A DNA stretch of 64,000 nucleotides from Sphingobacteriales bacterium (GTDB taxonomy: Bacteria > Bacteroidota > Bacteroidia > Chitinophagales > LD1), in NCBI GenBank assembly GCA_018262795.1, contig JADFDM010000005.1:214121-278120 (forward strand). Reading direction: 5' to 3'. The translations under genes were made by a program, and so were the position numbers. Below the pieces are notes generated by a model. That model was not told where the DNA came from and did not search any database. It worked only from the letters and a program-made list of their open reading frames with translations. This document shows, one piece after another, positions 34,674 to 43,619 of the stretch. How positions within the stretch are numbered: position 1 is the stretch's first letter; each line of letters starts with the position of its first letter.

Positions 34674-35870
34674 TTATTGTAATTTACTAAGCGTGGCTTG
34701 GATGCGTTGGCAAGCTTCGGTCAGCTTTTCTTCTGAAGTGGCATAGCTCATTCGCAGGCAGTATTTGTCGCCAAAGGCCTCGCCACTTACTAATCCTACA
34801 TTGCCTTCGCTTAGCAGGAAGAGGGAAATATCTTCGGGAGTTTGCACGGTTTTGCCGTTGAAACTTTTGCCGAAATAGTGGCTCACATCAAAAAAGAAAT
34901 AGAATGCGCCATCGGGCAAGTTGACTTTTAGCCCCGGAATATCTTTCAATAGGCCATACACTAAATCTCTGCGTTTGCGAAATTCTTCGGCCATTTTATA
35001 GGTGGGTTCTAAACTGCTTAATAGGGCGGCTTCGCCCGCCTTTTGTGCAATGGAACAAGTGCCGGAGGTGAACTGTCCTTGCATTTTGTCGCAGGCCTTG
35101 GCTACCCAAAGTGGAGCGCCAATGTAGCCTAATCGCCAGCCGGTCATGGCAAAGCCTTTGCTAAAGCCGTTCACCGTAATCACCTGTTCTTTTACCTCGC
35201 TGCATTCGGCTAAGCTGGTGTGGCGCTGCCCGGTAAAGTTGATGTATTCATAAATCTCATCGCAAAGCACCATCAGGGAAGGATGCTTTTTTATGACCCC
35301 GGCAAGGGCTTCTAACTCTTCGCGGGAATACACCGAGCCGGTGGGGTTGCAAGGCGATGAAAAGATAATGAGTTTGGTATTGGGGCTAATGTGTTTTTCC
35401 AGCATAGCCGGAGTGACTTTGAAGTTCGATTCGATGGTGGTTGGAATTTCCACACACTTGCCTTCGGCTAAGTTGGCCACTGCGGCATAGCTGACCCAAT
35501 AAGGAGCGGGAAGCAGCACTTCGTCACCGGGATTAATTAGCGAAAGAACTACATTGGCAATACTTTGTTTGGCTCCTGTAGAAACGACTATTTGATCAAT
35601 GGTGTAATCGAGATTATTATCTCGTTTAAATTTTTGAGAGATGGCTTTGCGCAGTTCGGGATAGCCCGAAACGGGGGTGTAATGCGTATAGCCCTGATCA
35701 ATGGCAGTTTTGGCGGCCTCTTTAATGTGTGGTGGGGTATCAAAGTCAGGCTCGCCTAAGCTGAGATCAATAATGTCTTTGCCCTGTGCTTTCAGCTCAC
35801 GGCTCATTTTCGACATTTTGATGGTGGCAGATTCCTGCATTTGGTGAATGCGATGGGATAATAAGTTCAT
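34674..35870 (-). CDS. aspC: Pyridoxal phosphate-dependent aminotransferase, aspartate aminotransferase Ib type
   Basis: A fold-type I aminotransferase converting aspartate and 2-oxoglutarate to oxaloacetate and glutamate. Visible: SLGEPDFDTPPHI, the substrate-contact YTHYTPVSGYPELR, the cofactor-contacting SPCNPTGSVYS and CDEIYEYI, the PLP-Lys motif NGFSKGFAMTGWRLGY, and the C-terminal Arg in CLRMSYATS. I chose ATG 35870 (MNLLSHRIHQMQESA, 398 aa) because it matches family N-termini; ATG 35891 would add MTQAQTT. It is followed by the hldA-like gene 37 bp downstream. Confidence 0.93.
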   Translation of the reverse strand: MNLLSHRIHQMQESATIKMSKMSRELKAQGKDIIDLSLGEPDFDTPPHIKEAAKTAIDQGYTHYTPVSGYPELRKAISQKFKRDNNLDYTIDQIVVSTGAKQSIANVVLSLINPGDEVLLPAPYWVSYAAVANLAEGKCVEIPTTIESNFKVTPAMLEKHISPNTKLIIFSSPCNPTGSVYSREELEALAGVIKKHPSLMVLCDEIYEYINFTGQRHTSLAECSEVKEQVITVNGFSKGFAMTGWRLGYIGAPLWVAKACDKMQGQFTSGTCSIAQKAGEAALLSSLEPTYKMAEEFRKRRDLVYGLLKDIPGLKVNLPDGAFYFFFDVSHYFGKSFNGKTVQTPEDISLFLLSEGNVGLVSGEAFGDKYCLRMSYATSEEKLTEACQRIQATLSKLQ

Positions 35871-36018
35871 AGTGGTTTGCGCTTGAGTCATTACAGTAAA
35901 ATTGACGCGCGAAAATAGGTAAGCCGCAGCACTTGAGACAAGAAAAAATGTAGAAGTAATTCACTCTTTATTCACCGAAGGGGAATAAGCGGGAAGCATA
36001 CGACTGCTTCGTGTTGAT

Positions 36019-36681
36019 TTAGGAGGCTGCGAAATCCCAAGCTATGCCCTGCTTGGCTCCCGATTCAAACAAGTGCGGGTAATGCACTTTCAACTCTTGC
36101 ACAAACAAGTCGAAAGGGAAATCGGCAAACTGTCCGTATTCATGCAAATACTCCATGTACAATTTCCCTCCTTCATATTGGTGGAAGATGGAATTATGCT
36201 CTCCATCAAAATCAAGCGCCTCTGCGCCAAAGCGCTCACAAAGAGATTTGTTGAAGGCGGGAGTGCATTTTACCCATTTATTATCTAACCAAAATTCATT
36301 GTAGCCGTGAAATACAAATTTGTCGCTGCGAAGCATTTGGCGAAACTTCTCGGTGCTCAAGTGATTGCGCACAATAGAAAAGCCAAGGCGCGAAGGAATG
36401 CCGAATACCCGACCGGCTGCGCACAGCAACAGTGATTTTTCGATGCAATAGCCGGTTCCTCGTTTCAGCGTTTGCGAAGCGGAGATTGCTTCTGGTTTTA
36501 GTATGAGATGATAAGGGTCGTACAAAATATCATCGCGCACAGCATAGTATAAGTCAATCGCCTTTTGTTTATCGCTTTTTGAATTATTGGTTTGCAGATG
36601 TGCGTAAACGATTACATCGGGGTTATCGCTGTCAATGAACCGTGTTGGGGTAAGATACTTTTCAAAATCCATTTTCGTCAT
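36019..36681 (-). CDS. Transglutaminase-like cysteine-protease-fold protein
   Basis: A 220-aa cytoplasmic protein of the transglutaminase-like superfamily. The nucleophile is Cys79 in RGTGYCIEKSLLLCAAGR and the His is His125 in FHGYNEFWLDNKWVKCTPAFN, the usual C...H arrangement. The N-terminal YAVRDDILYDPY is also seen in this family. Substrate and role are unknown. ATG 36681 is preferred over a TTG one codon upstream. It lies 148 bp from aspC and 37 bp from the Cys/Met-rich gene, all on the minus strand. Confidence 0.85.
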   Translation of the reverse strand: MTKMDFEKYLTPTRFIDSDNPDVIVYAHLQTNNSKSDKQKAIDLYYAVRDDILYDPYHLILKPEAISASQTLKRGTGYCIEKSLLLCAAGRVFGIPSRLGFSIVRNHLSTEKFRQMLRSDKFVFHGYNEFWLDNKWVKCTPAFNKSLCERFGAEALDFDGEHNSIFHQYEGGKLYMEYLHEYGQFADFPFDLFVQELKVHYPHLFESGAKQGIAWDFAAS

Positions 36682-36718
36682 CAAGTTACATCCATCACAA
36701 TGAGAACAACAAGGCTTC

Positions 36719-37231
36719 TTACTTTTTGCAGCATTTAGCTTTTCCTTTCGGGCAATCGTTAGGCTTGTTGCCTTTTCCGCAATGTCCCATTTTCATATAT
36801 TCCTCTTGGCTCATAATGCAACTGCCGCGCTCTTTCATCATGGTGGCACAGGCTTCTTTGCCTATCATCATTTCGCAGGTACTTTGATCCATGACCATAC
36901 TATCGCCTTGCATGTGACAGCCGGGCATAGAGTCGTTACCCATGGTGCAACCCATCCCTTTTCCCGGCCCATCGCATTTTCCCTTTTCCGATCCATCACA
37001 AGTGCCCCCTTGTTTGTTGCACACTTGCTGATCTGTTTGGCAAGTGTTCCTCTTGCATTGGTTACAGTTTTTAAAACTGCGCCCCCCCATTAAAACCATA
37101 CCGGCAAGCGCCAGCACAATGACTAACCAAGCGAGGCCACTCATCAGCGCCCCCATGTATTCGCGTTTTACTTTGATTAGTAAATAAACACCGGCAGCTA
37201 ATGCCAAAACTGATAAAGGAAATGCAACCAT
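36719..37231 (-). CDS. Cys/Met-rich membrane-anchored protein, probable metal binder
   Basis: A 170-aa protein with two N-terminal transmembrane segments (about 4-20 and 30-50, VAFPLSVLALAAGVYLLI and SGLAWLVIVLALAGMVLM). A soluble tail of about 115 residues follows, with 17 Cys and about 14 Met, in clusters such as NCNQCKRNTCQTDQQVC, CHMQGDSMVMDQSTCEMM and CPKGKAKCCKK. The density of Cys, Met and His suggests binding of copper or another soft metal; redox or thiol roles are possible. No family recognised. A run of seven G occurs just after the second membrane segment (37082-37088). Confidence 0.8.
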   Translation of the reverse strand: MVAFPLSVLALAAGVYLLIKVKREYMGALMSGLAWLVIVLALAGMVLMGGRSFKNCNQCKRNTCQTDQQVCNKQGGTCDGSEKGKCDGPGKGMGCTMGNDSMPGCHMQGDSMVMDQSTCEMMIGKEACATMMKERGSCIMSQEEYMKMGHCGKGNKPNDCPKGKAKCCKK

Positions 37232-37298
37232 AATTTTAAATTTCGCGCTAAGATAATCGGGATTTGGGAATAGGAGGAAATAAGAGGAAGAATCATGT

Positions 37299-37325
37299 AA
37301 AAAGGGCTGCTTTTGGCAGCCCTTT
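37299..37325 (-). terminator. Intrinsic terminator after the thiolase gene
   Basis: Stem AAAGGGCTGC / GCAGCCCTTT with a five-base loop and, on the minus strand, a T run; it stands 27 bp past the thiolase stop. Confidence 0.75.
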
Positions 37326-37351
37326 AACTATTCTCTTTCAAATGAAATGAA

Positions 37352-38527
37352 TTATAGCTTTTCTATCACAATGGCACTGGCTCCGCCACCACCGTTGCAT
37401 ATTCCCGCACAGCCTAATTTGCTGCCCTTGTGTTTTAAGACAGAAATAAGGGTGCATACAAGGCGTGCACCACTCGCACCCACCGGATGCCCTAAAGCAA
37501 CAGCACCACCAAACACATTTACTTTAGCGGGGTCTAAGCCGAGTAATTTGGTGTTTGCCATCGTCACGTTGCTAAATGCTTCATTAATTTCGAAATACTC
37601 AATGTCTTTAATTTCCAAGCCTGCTTTTTTAGCGGCTATGGGCATGGCCAATGAAGGAGAGGTGGTAAAATCATCCGGAGCCTGTTCGGCATCTCCGTAG
37701 CCTATGATTTTTGCAATAGGCTTCAATCCGAGTTCCTTCACTTTTTCGCCACTCATTAATACTACGGCTGCGGCTCCGTCATTAATCTTAGAGGCGTTTA
37801 CGGCAGTCACTGTTCCGTCCTTACCAAAAGCCGGTTTCAGGGTAGCCACTTTATCGGCTCGCAGTTTTTTGTATTCTTCATCTTCGCTCACAAAGGTAGA
37901 GCCTCCGCGTCCGGGAATTTCTACTTCAAATAGTTCATCGGCAAACCATCCGTTTTTATAGGCTTCTGTGGTGCGCTTATAGGATTCGAGTGCAAAGGCA
38001 TCCTGATCTTCGCGACTGAAATTAAATTTACGGGCACAGCGGTCGCCACTGTTGCCCATCATCTCTTTGCTGTAAGGATCTTGAAGAGCATCGCGAACAA
38101 TGGCATCGGCTAATTCGCCATTGCCATAACGGTAGCCATTGCGTCCGTTGCCAATCATGTAAGGTGCATTGGTCATGCTTTCCATACCGCCACACACCAC
38201 TATGTTTTTATCTCCTAACATAATTGACTGCGCTCCATAAATAATTGCTTTCATCCCGGAAGCACAAACTTTGTTGACAGTAGTGACCGTAGCCCCCATG
38301 TGAACCCCGGCTGCAATGGCTGCCTGACGAGCCGGAGCCTGACCGTTATTGGCCTGAATAACGTTGCCCATAATCACTTCTTCCACATCATTTCCGGTGA
38401 TGCCCGCTCTTTCAATAGCTTTTTTGATACTCTGCGCACCCAACTGCACTGCGCTGAGTTGTGCTAACACACCGCTCATGCTTCCGATAGGGGTGCGCGC
38501 CATACTTACGATATATACTTCTTTCAT
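37352..38527 (-). CDS. Acetyl-CoA C-acetyltransferase (thiolase)
   Basis: A 391-aa thiolase. The acyl-accepting Cys88 is in VNKVCASGMKAI, His348 (approximate) in GGAVALGHPVGASGAR, and the second active Cys in GCAGICNGGGGASA near the C-terminus, all in the order of the biosynthetic/acetoacetyl-CoA thiolase (AtoB/ThlA) type. It condenses or cleaves acetoacetyl-CoA; the pathway here (fatty acid, ketone body or isoprenoid precursor) is not shown by the neighbours. The start ATG 38527 begins MKEVYIVSMARTPIG, a typical N-terminus. It is transcribed alone, divergent from the DUF2797 gene. Confidence 0.95.
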   Translation of the reverse strand: MKEVYIVSMARTPIGSMSGVLAQLSAVQLGAQSIKKAIERAGITGNDVEEVIMGNVIQANNGQAPARQAAIAAGVHMGATVTTVNKVCASGMKAIIYGAQSIMLGDKNIVVCGGMESMTNAPYMIGNGRNGYRYGNGELADAIVRDALQDPYSKEMMGNSGDRCARKFNFSREDQDAFALESYKRTTEAYKNGWFADELFEVEIPGRGGSTFVSEDEEYKKLRADKVATLKPAFGKDGTVTAVNASKINDGAAAVVLMSGEKVKELGLKPIAKIIGYGDAEQAPDDFTTSPSLAMPIAAKKAGLEIKDIEYFEINEAFSNVTMANTKLLGLDPAKVNVFGGAVALGHPVGASGARLVCTLISVLKHKGSKLGCAGICNGGGGASAIVIEKL

Positions 38528-38665
38528 GTCTTTGAATTTTAGTGCGAATGTATAAAAATACGTTACCCCGTAGAATGAGTAAGAACAGTTGCAAAGTACA
38601 TTTATGTCTTTTAGGATTGCGATATTCGCGGCATCTTACACTTTTATTCGCCAGAAATAAATCTC

Positions 38666-39463
38666 ATGAGAGCACTCGGAATACTAGATAAAATGCCTAC
38701 TTCCTTTATTCATCCGGTACAGTACTTTCTGCCGTTGGGAAATGATAAAGTAGCGATGAACGAACTGATAGGTCACTCGTTGCGACTGCAATGGACGGGC
38801 AATATCTACTGTACTGTTTGTGGTAGAAAGACCTCCAAGAGTTTTGGAGAAGGGCTGTGCTATCCCTGCTTTATGAATGCCCCGGAGAATGCTGAATGTA
38901 TAATAAGACCGGAATTATGTGAGGCGCACTTAGGCAAAGGACGCAACCCGGAGTGGGAGATCAAGAATCATCTAAAACCCCACTTTGTGTATTTGGCGCT
39001 GACCAATACGGTAAAGGTTGGTGTAACGCGAGCCGATCAGATTCCCACCCGATGGATTGATCAGGGAGCTAACAAAGGAATTATTTTGGCGGAAACTCCT
39101 TACCGCCAATTAGCCGGATTAATTGAAGTGGAACTGAAAAAACATTTGAGTGATAAAACTAACTGGCAGCGAATGTTGAAGAATGATGGGGCGAGCGAGT
39201 TGGATTTACTACAGGAAAAAGAAAGGGTAAAACTATTGTTGCCCGAAGAGTTGCAACAATATATTTCGAACAACGATGAAATTGTAGAATTAAAATACCC
39301 GGTTACTGCATATCCAACAAAAGTAACCAGCCTTTCTTTTGAAAAACTGAACCCTATTGAAATGCCATTGATCGGTATTCGTGGCCAGTACTTCATATTT
39401 GAAAATGGCTACGTAATCAACATCCGCAGAAACAGCGGGTATGAAGTTGAGTTAATTGCTTAA
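38666..39463 (+). CDS. DUF2797 family protein
   Basis: A 265-aa protein of the DUF2797 family. The N-terminal third has a zinc-type Cys set (CTVCGRKTSKSFGEGLCYPC) with a further C-x13-C; the segment HFVYLALTNTVKVGVTRADQI followed by IPTRWIDQGA and the later R-x-L-x-x-L-I-E are the conserved core, which resembles a GIY-YIG-like arrangement. No biochemical role is established that I know of. Its stop overlaps the convergent DUF4197 gene by 4 bp. Confidence 0.85.
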   Translation: MRALGILDKMPTSFIHPVQYFLPLGNDKVAMNELIGHSLRLQWTGNIYCTVCGRKTSKSFGEGLCYPCFMNAPENAECIIRPELCEAHLGKGRNPEWEIKNHLKPHFVYLALTNTVKVGVTRADQIPTRWIDQGANKGIILAETPYRQLAGLIEVELKKHLSDKTNWQRMLKNDGASELDLLQEKERVKLLLPEELQQYISNNDEIVELKYPVTAYPTKVTSLSFEKLNPIEMPLIGIRGQYFIFENGYVINIRRNSGYEVELIA

Positions 39464-40239
39464 AGTTTCACCGAGCCGAATACCTTCTCGATAATAGCGT
39501 TGGCCGTACCGGCAGGGTCCTTCCTTATTTTCCCTTCTTCTTGCGCCACCATATAGAATAGCCCGCTGATGGCTTTGCGAGTAGCGTAGTCGGGCAGATC
39601 GGTATTTATCTTCGACACAAAAGGAATTTTGTTGTAGCGGGTAGTGATGTCTCTCCAGTATTTGGTAGCCAAAGACTTGTCGAGTGCGGTCTTAATCCTT
39701 GGCTTAAATGAACTGACCAATTGCTCGGTGGTAGTGCGCTGTAAAAACTGAGTGGCCGCATCGCTCTGCTTATTGTTCACGATATTAATGGCATCGGTGA
39801 TGGTCATTTGTTTAATGGCATTAATGAAAATAGGAGTGGCTTGCTTGGCGGCTCCTTCAGCAGCGCGGTTAAGAGACAGCACAAACTTATCAATCAAACT
39901 GCCAAGTCCGATATTCCGCAAGGTGGACTCTACAATAGAAACTTCTTTCGGGAAAGGAATTTTAATGGCCATGTTTTTGAAGAATCCATCTGTTATGGAA
40001 ACTTTATTGACCCCTTCGGTAATCCCTTTTGTCAATGCTTCTTTAATAGCATCGGCTGCTTCGCCTTGCGTAAAGTTGACCACTCCGTTGTTGCTATTCT
40101 TCGTTGTGGCCGGGGTAGTAGTGCCTTTGAGTGTACTATTCATTTGATGAATAGCACCACCCAAGTTTAATTTTTGTGCGGTAGCGAAATCGGAGAGTAA
40201 CAGAACAAGAGCAAATAGAAGTGAAATGCGAATCTTCAT
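39460..40239 (-). CDS. DUF4197 family exported protein
   Basis: A 259-aa protein with signal peptide (LLFALVLLLSDFATAQ). The mature part is a helical DUF4197 domain: GLGSLIDKFVLSLNRAAEGAA, AIKQMTITDAINIVNN, ATQFLQRTTTEQL, and KALDKSLATKYWRDI-like segments, with the conserved end GLFYMVAQEEGKIRKDP, as in many Proteobacteria and Bacteroidota. The family is probably periplasmic or outer-membrane associated, with no assigned function. The 4-bp overlap with the stop of the DUF2797 gene is convergent. Confidence 0.87.
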   Translation of the reverse strand: MKIRISLLFALVLLLSDFATAQKLNLGGAIHQMNSTLKGTTTPATTKNSNNGVVNFTQGEAADAIKEALTKGITEGVNKVSITDGFFKNMAIKIPFPKEVSIVESTLRNIGLGSLIDKFVLSLNRAAEGAAKQATPIFINAIKQMTITDAINIVNNKQSDAATQFLQRTTTEQLVSSFKPRIKTALDKSLATKYWRDITTRYNKIPFVSKINTDLPDYATRKAISGLFYMVAQEEGKIRKDPAGTANAIIEKVFGSVKL

Positions 40240-40355
40240 GTGTAGAATTTTAGTGTGTAAGACAATGATAATGCCAAATGAAGCAGGCTTCTATATAGGC
40301 CTGATCTTTCGGTGTTGAAAATAGTTAATCGTTTGTTAGTGCCATTACACAAAAT

Positions 40356-40384
40356 AAAAAGCTCCTTCTGTATGGAGCCTTTTA
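40356..40384 (-). terminator. Intrinsic terminator after the peptidoglycan-binding protein gene
   Basis: On the minus strand GGCTCC-loop-GGAGC is followed by TTTTTATTTT, 22 bp after the stop at 40407. Confidence 0.65.
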
Positions 40385-40406
40385 AGAAAATAGCAGGTAT
40401 GAAGCT

Positions 40407-41462
40407 TTACTGAACTCCCAATGCCTTTAGAGTTTCCATATTCAGATTGCCAACGGGCAAGCCCTTGTCTTGCTGAAATTTCACTAAGGCATCTTTAGTT
40501 TTAGGGCCCATCTGATTATCAGCCGGTCCCGGATCGTAGCCTTCGCGGATAAGTGCCTTTTGTATGGCCGATATTTTTGCATCTGTTACATAGGCTTCGC
40601 ATAATACTTCTTTCCACTCTTCGTAGCCACCTTTTTTCACCAACACTTTTTTTGATACCGTTTTGTAAGTAGCGGGTATTTCAATTTTATTTTCACTTTC
40701 CGGCTCCAGCAATTTTTTCCGAGGCATTACTTTAATTACGGCAGGTACCGGTTCTTCACGGGTAGTGGCAGCGGCCTTCTCTATTTTCTTTGGAACCTTT
40801 TTGTAAACAGCCGGTATTTCATACATACACCATACCTCGCAGTCCTTGGGGTCGCGCGACAGACAATTCTTGTCGGCTTTCCCCTTCACCCATTTTTTCC
40901 CTGCGGGGGTTACTAACACTTCTTCCATCACGGTTTCATACACAGCAGGCACTGCCACTGTTTTAGTAGTAGCAGGTTTTACAATAATGGTGTCGAGCAC
41001 GGTTTCGTATTTAGCAGGAATCTTTTCCACCTTCACATGTGCAGGTACATCTACTACTTGCTCTTCCTGATACTCATACTGATCGGCCACGTAGCAACGA
41101 GCGTAGCATTTGCCTGGCTCTGCATTTTCGGGATAGTCCACCGGAGGACCACCTGCTTTAGAGGCGGTTTTAGCTTCCGGAATATTTTGCTCCTGCTTCA
41201 CCGGTTCTTTTTTTGCCACCGGCTCTTGAACAATCCTCTTCTCTGTCTTCTTTTCCACTATGGGAGCCGCTTCCGTTTTTTTAGCAGCAGGGATCACACT
41301 GTCCGTGTAGTTTTTGTCCGTTTCCCATAGCACCGCACCGGGGTTCTCCTCCCTATACTTTTTCAAATTAGGGTTGCCGGTGTTGATGAATATCTGCGCA
41401 TTAACTTGGAACGACAGAAATAAAATTCCGGCCATTAAAAAAAATATCTTCCCTTGTTTCAT
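40407..41462 (-). CDS. Exported peptidoglycan-binding domain protein with repeated Pro/Val-rich modules
   Basis: A 351-aa exported protein: signal peptide MKQGKIFFLMAGILFLSFQVNAQ, then a Lys/Glu/Pro-rich linker (50-110) and a PGKCYARCYVADQYE segment shared with OmpA-type proteins of Bacteroidota. Repeated segments of the type PAxYETV/PATYKTVSKKVLV (about 130-290) follow, and then a C-terminal PG_binding_1 domain (ISAIQKALIREGYDPGPADNQMGPKTKDALVKFQQ). It probably sits in the periplasm bound to peptidoglycan. Start ATG 41462 is chosen because the longer frame adds only MELIITA before the signal peptide. Divergent from dapD. Confidence 0.82.
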   Translation of the reverse strand: MKQGKIFFLMAGILFLSFQVNAQIFINTGNPNLKKYREENPGAVLWETDKNYTDSVIPAAKKTEAAPIVEKKTEKRIVQEPVAKKEPVKQEQNIPEAKTASKAGGPPVDYPENAEPGKCYARCYVADQYEYQEEQVVDVPAHVKVEKIPAKYETVLDTIIVKPATTKTVAVPAVYETVMEEVLVTPAGKKWVKGKADKNCLSRDPKDCEVWCMYEIPAVYKKVPKKIEKAAATTREEPVPAVIKVMPRKKLLEPESENKIEIPATYKTVSKKVLVKKGGYEEWKEVLCEAYVTDAKISAIQKALIREGYDPGPADNQMGPKTKDALVKFQQDKGLPVGNLNMETLKALGVQ

Positions 41463-41575
41463 AGCTGTAATTATAAGTTCCAAATTTATAGATATAAATA
41501 ATGCGGGAAAAAAACTTTTCCCCCTTTTACAAACAGTGTATCATTGCCCTGTTTCAAAAACTGTTCGTAATTGAT

Positions 41576-42391
41576 ATGGAAGAAATTAAGGGGTTGATTG
41601 AAAAGGTATGGATAGACCGCTCGCTTTTACAGCAAAGTGAAGTGCAACAAGCTATTCGGAAATTGGTGGATTTATTAGATCGTGGAGAAGTTCGGGTAGC
41701 CGAGCCTACGGGCAATGGATGGCTTATTAACGAATGGGTGAAGAAGGGTGTGATCCTTTATTTTCCTATTCAACCCATGGAAACGCTTCATGCCGGCTTT
41801 ATGGAGTTTCACGATAAAATTCCGTTAAAGAAAAATTTTAAAGACTTAGGTGTTCGCGTGGTGCCGCATGGAATTATTCGCTACGGAAGTTATGTCGCGA
41901 AGGGAGTGATTGTGATGCCGGGGTATGTAAATATCGGAGCTTATGTAGATGAGGGAACGATGGTGGACACCTGGGCCACCGTTGGTTCTTGTGCGCAGAT
42001 AGGCAAGCAGGTACACCTGAGTGGGGGAGTAGGTATTGGCGGAGTGTTAGAACCTGTTCAGGCCGCTCCGGTGATTATTGAAGATAATTGTTTCATTGGG
42101 TCAAGGTGCATTGTTGTGGAAGGGATTCGTATTGAGAAAGAAGCCGTGTTGGGTGCGAATGTGGTGTTGACTATGTCCACCAAAATTATTGATGTGACCG
42201 GTTCGCAGCCGGTGGAATACAAAGGCTATGTGCCTGCGCGATCGGTGGTGATTCCCGGTAGTTACACGAAGCAATTCCCTTCGGGTAGCTATCAAGTGCC
42301 CTGCGCATTAATCATAGGTCAACGAAAAGAGTCCACCGATAAAAAGACTTCATTAAATGAGGCACTGCGCGACCATAGCGTAGCTGTGTAA
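41576..42391 (+). CDS. dapD: 2,3,4,5-tetrahydropyridine-2,6-dicarboxylate N-succinyltransferase
   Basis: The enzyme succinylates tetrahydrodipicolinate in the succinylase branch of lysine and diaminopimelate synthesis. The 271-aa protein shows the helical N-terminal part (KGLIEKVWIDRSLLQ) and then hexapeptide repeats of a left-handed beta-helix (GVIVMPGYVNIGAYVDEGTMVDTWATVGSCAQIGK), with LSGGVGIGGVLEP and IIEDNCFIGSRCIVVEG as family signatures. ATG 41576 matches known N-termini; the upstream extension is basic and unrelated. DAP pathway neighbours are not adjacent. Confidence 0.96.
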   Translation: MEEIKGLIEKVWIDRSLLQQSEVQQAIRKLVDLLDRGEVRVAEPTGNGWLINEWVKKGVILYFPIQPMETLHAGFMEFHDKIPLKKNFKDLGVRVVPHGIIRYGSYVAKGVIVMPGYVNIGAYVDEGTMVDTWATVGSCAQIGKQVHLSGGVGIGGVLEPVQAAPVIIEDNCFIGSRCIVVEGIRIEKEAVLGANVVLTMSTKIIDVTGSQPVEYKGYVPARSVVIPGSYTKQFPSGSYQVPCALIIGQRKESTDKKTSLNEALRDHSVAV

Positions 42392-42403
42392 AGTAAAATA
42401 CGA

Positions 42404-43252
42404 TTACCAGAGCGTAATATCTCTTGACTTGCCGTTGTATGTAATGGTCACTGTGTTGTCACAGGATAAGTCACCATAGTTAATAGAGAATACTTTGCCG
42501 TTGGAATTAGTCACGGTTACTTCACCGGCAATAAATGTACGCATACAATCCAGCGATAATTTTTTTACTAAAGGTGTAATGATTTGCCCTGTAAATTCTA
42601 CTCCATTCGCATCTGTTCCGGAGGCGCTGCCCGTAACTGTATATTCATCATTCAACCATCCAAGACCAGCATCGTGTGTCAGCGTTACTTCTCTGTTAGC
42701 ACTCCATGAAACCATTCCATTGTCGCGCTGAAGGGTAGCATCGGTTATGGTGATGGTGAAAGTGGTGTCAGAGGTGCGCTCCACTACTTTGGTGCCGGTA
42801 ATCATATACATCTTGCTTCCATTGCCCGAATAGTATTCATCGGCTGATGAAATGGCAATGGTGATAGTGCAGGGAATATCACTCCAGCGAGCACTCAAGC
42901 CCACATGAATTTTTCCCGCCCGGTAGCGACCATCCTTGCAAAGCAGCCCTTTTGTAGAGCCGGTGTGATTTAAGGAGCCGTAATCAATCATGAAATCCAC
43001 ACCGTCACCATCGTTAAAAGTAGTATCGGTGAAAGTGACCACTGCACCGCTGGGAAGAATGTAATCATCGGTTTTGCCCGTGCGAGAATCGGTGCTCGCA
43101 TAATCGGCTACCACATCATAGATATGGGAGTATTCCGTTTCAATCTGGGCATTATCCTCTGCGCTTTGAAAGTTTTCATCTACTTCCTTTTTGCAAGATG
43201 ACAAGAGGAAAGTGGTGGCAGCTATTAATAGGAGGATGTGTATCTTATTCAT
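42404..43252 (-). CDS. Lipoprotein of unknown function
   Basis: A 282-aa predicted lipoprotein (MNKIHILLLIAATTFLLSSCKKE, lipobox LSSC, Cys20). The mature part is predicted all-beta with a Thr/Ser/Asp-rich composition; segments such as DSRTGKTDDYILPSGAVVTF and SLDCMRTFIAGEVTVTNSNGK recur in Chitinophagales lipoproteins of unknown role. I trim the frame to ATG 43252, because the long upstream extension lacks a signal peptide. It converges with dapD 12 bp away. Confidence 0.8.
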   Translation of the reverse strand: MNKIHILLLIAATTFLLSSCKKEVDENFQSAEDNAQIETEYSHIYDVVADYASTDSRTGKTDDYILPSGAVVTFTDTTFNDGDGVDFMIDYGSLNHTGSTKGLLCKDGRYRAGKIHVGLSARWSDIPCTITIAISSADEYYSGNGSKMYMITGTKVVERTSDTTFTITITDATLQRDNGMVSWSANREVTLTHDAGLGWLNDEYTVTGSASGTDANGVEFTGQIITPLVKKLSLDCMRTFIAGEVTVTNSNGKVFSINYGDLSCDNTVTITYNGKSRDITLW

Positions 43253-43619
43253 AGAAATCATTTTTTGCCTATCGCTAAAATAAAAGAAGATTGATTTAAT
43301 AAAGGGGAAAGTTATCATTCTGATTTCTGAAGCGGTATATCCACAGCTATTGTTTATAAGCAGCGCATGATGTTTGTCTATTAAAACGGAATGTAAGCAA
43401 CAGCCGACAGTGTAATCGCCTGCTCTTTTCATAAACCCCTCTTTCAATTTTTAAAAGAATATTTGGAGAATACAAGGGATGAGAAACGACAAGGACTACG
43501 AGAAAAAGTGAACCGCATATTTTGTGATTGGAAAAAAAAGGTAGTTTTATCTCCGTCAGTTTAGCAAGTATGATGACGAAGCTTCTATTTTTAACCCAAC
43601 CCTAAAAACTCAATTTACA
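43253..43619. other. Divergent intergenic region, 367 bp
   Basis: Lies between two divergent lipoprotein genes. No gene is seen. It holds the candidate promoter at 43521 for the plus-strand gene; the minus-strand gene's promoter should be near 43290, in A/T-rich sequence where no clear element is visible. Confidence 0.5.
43521..43549 (+). promoter_or_regulatory. Candidate Bacteroidota-type promoter
   Basis: TTTG at 43521-43524 and TAGTTTTA at 43542-43549 (consensus TAnnTTTG), spaced 17 bp, about 70 bp upstream of the lipoprotein start at 43620. The -7 match is imperfect. Confidence 0.35.
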
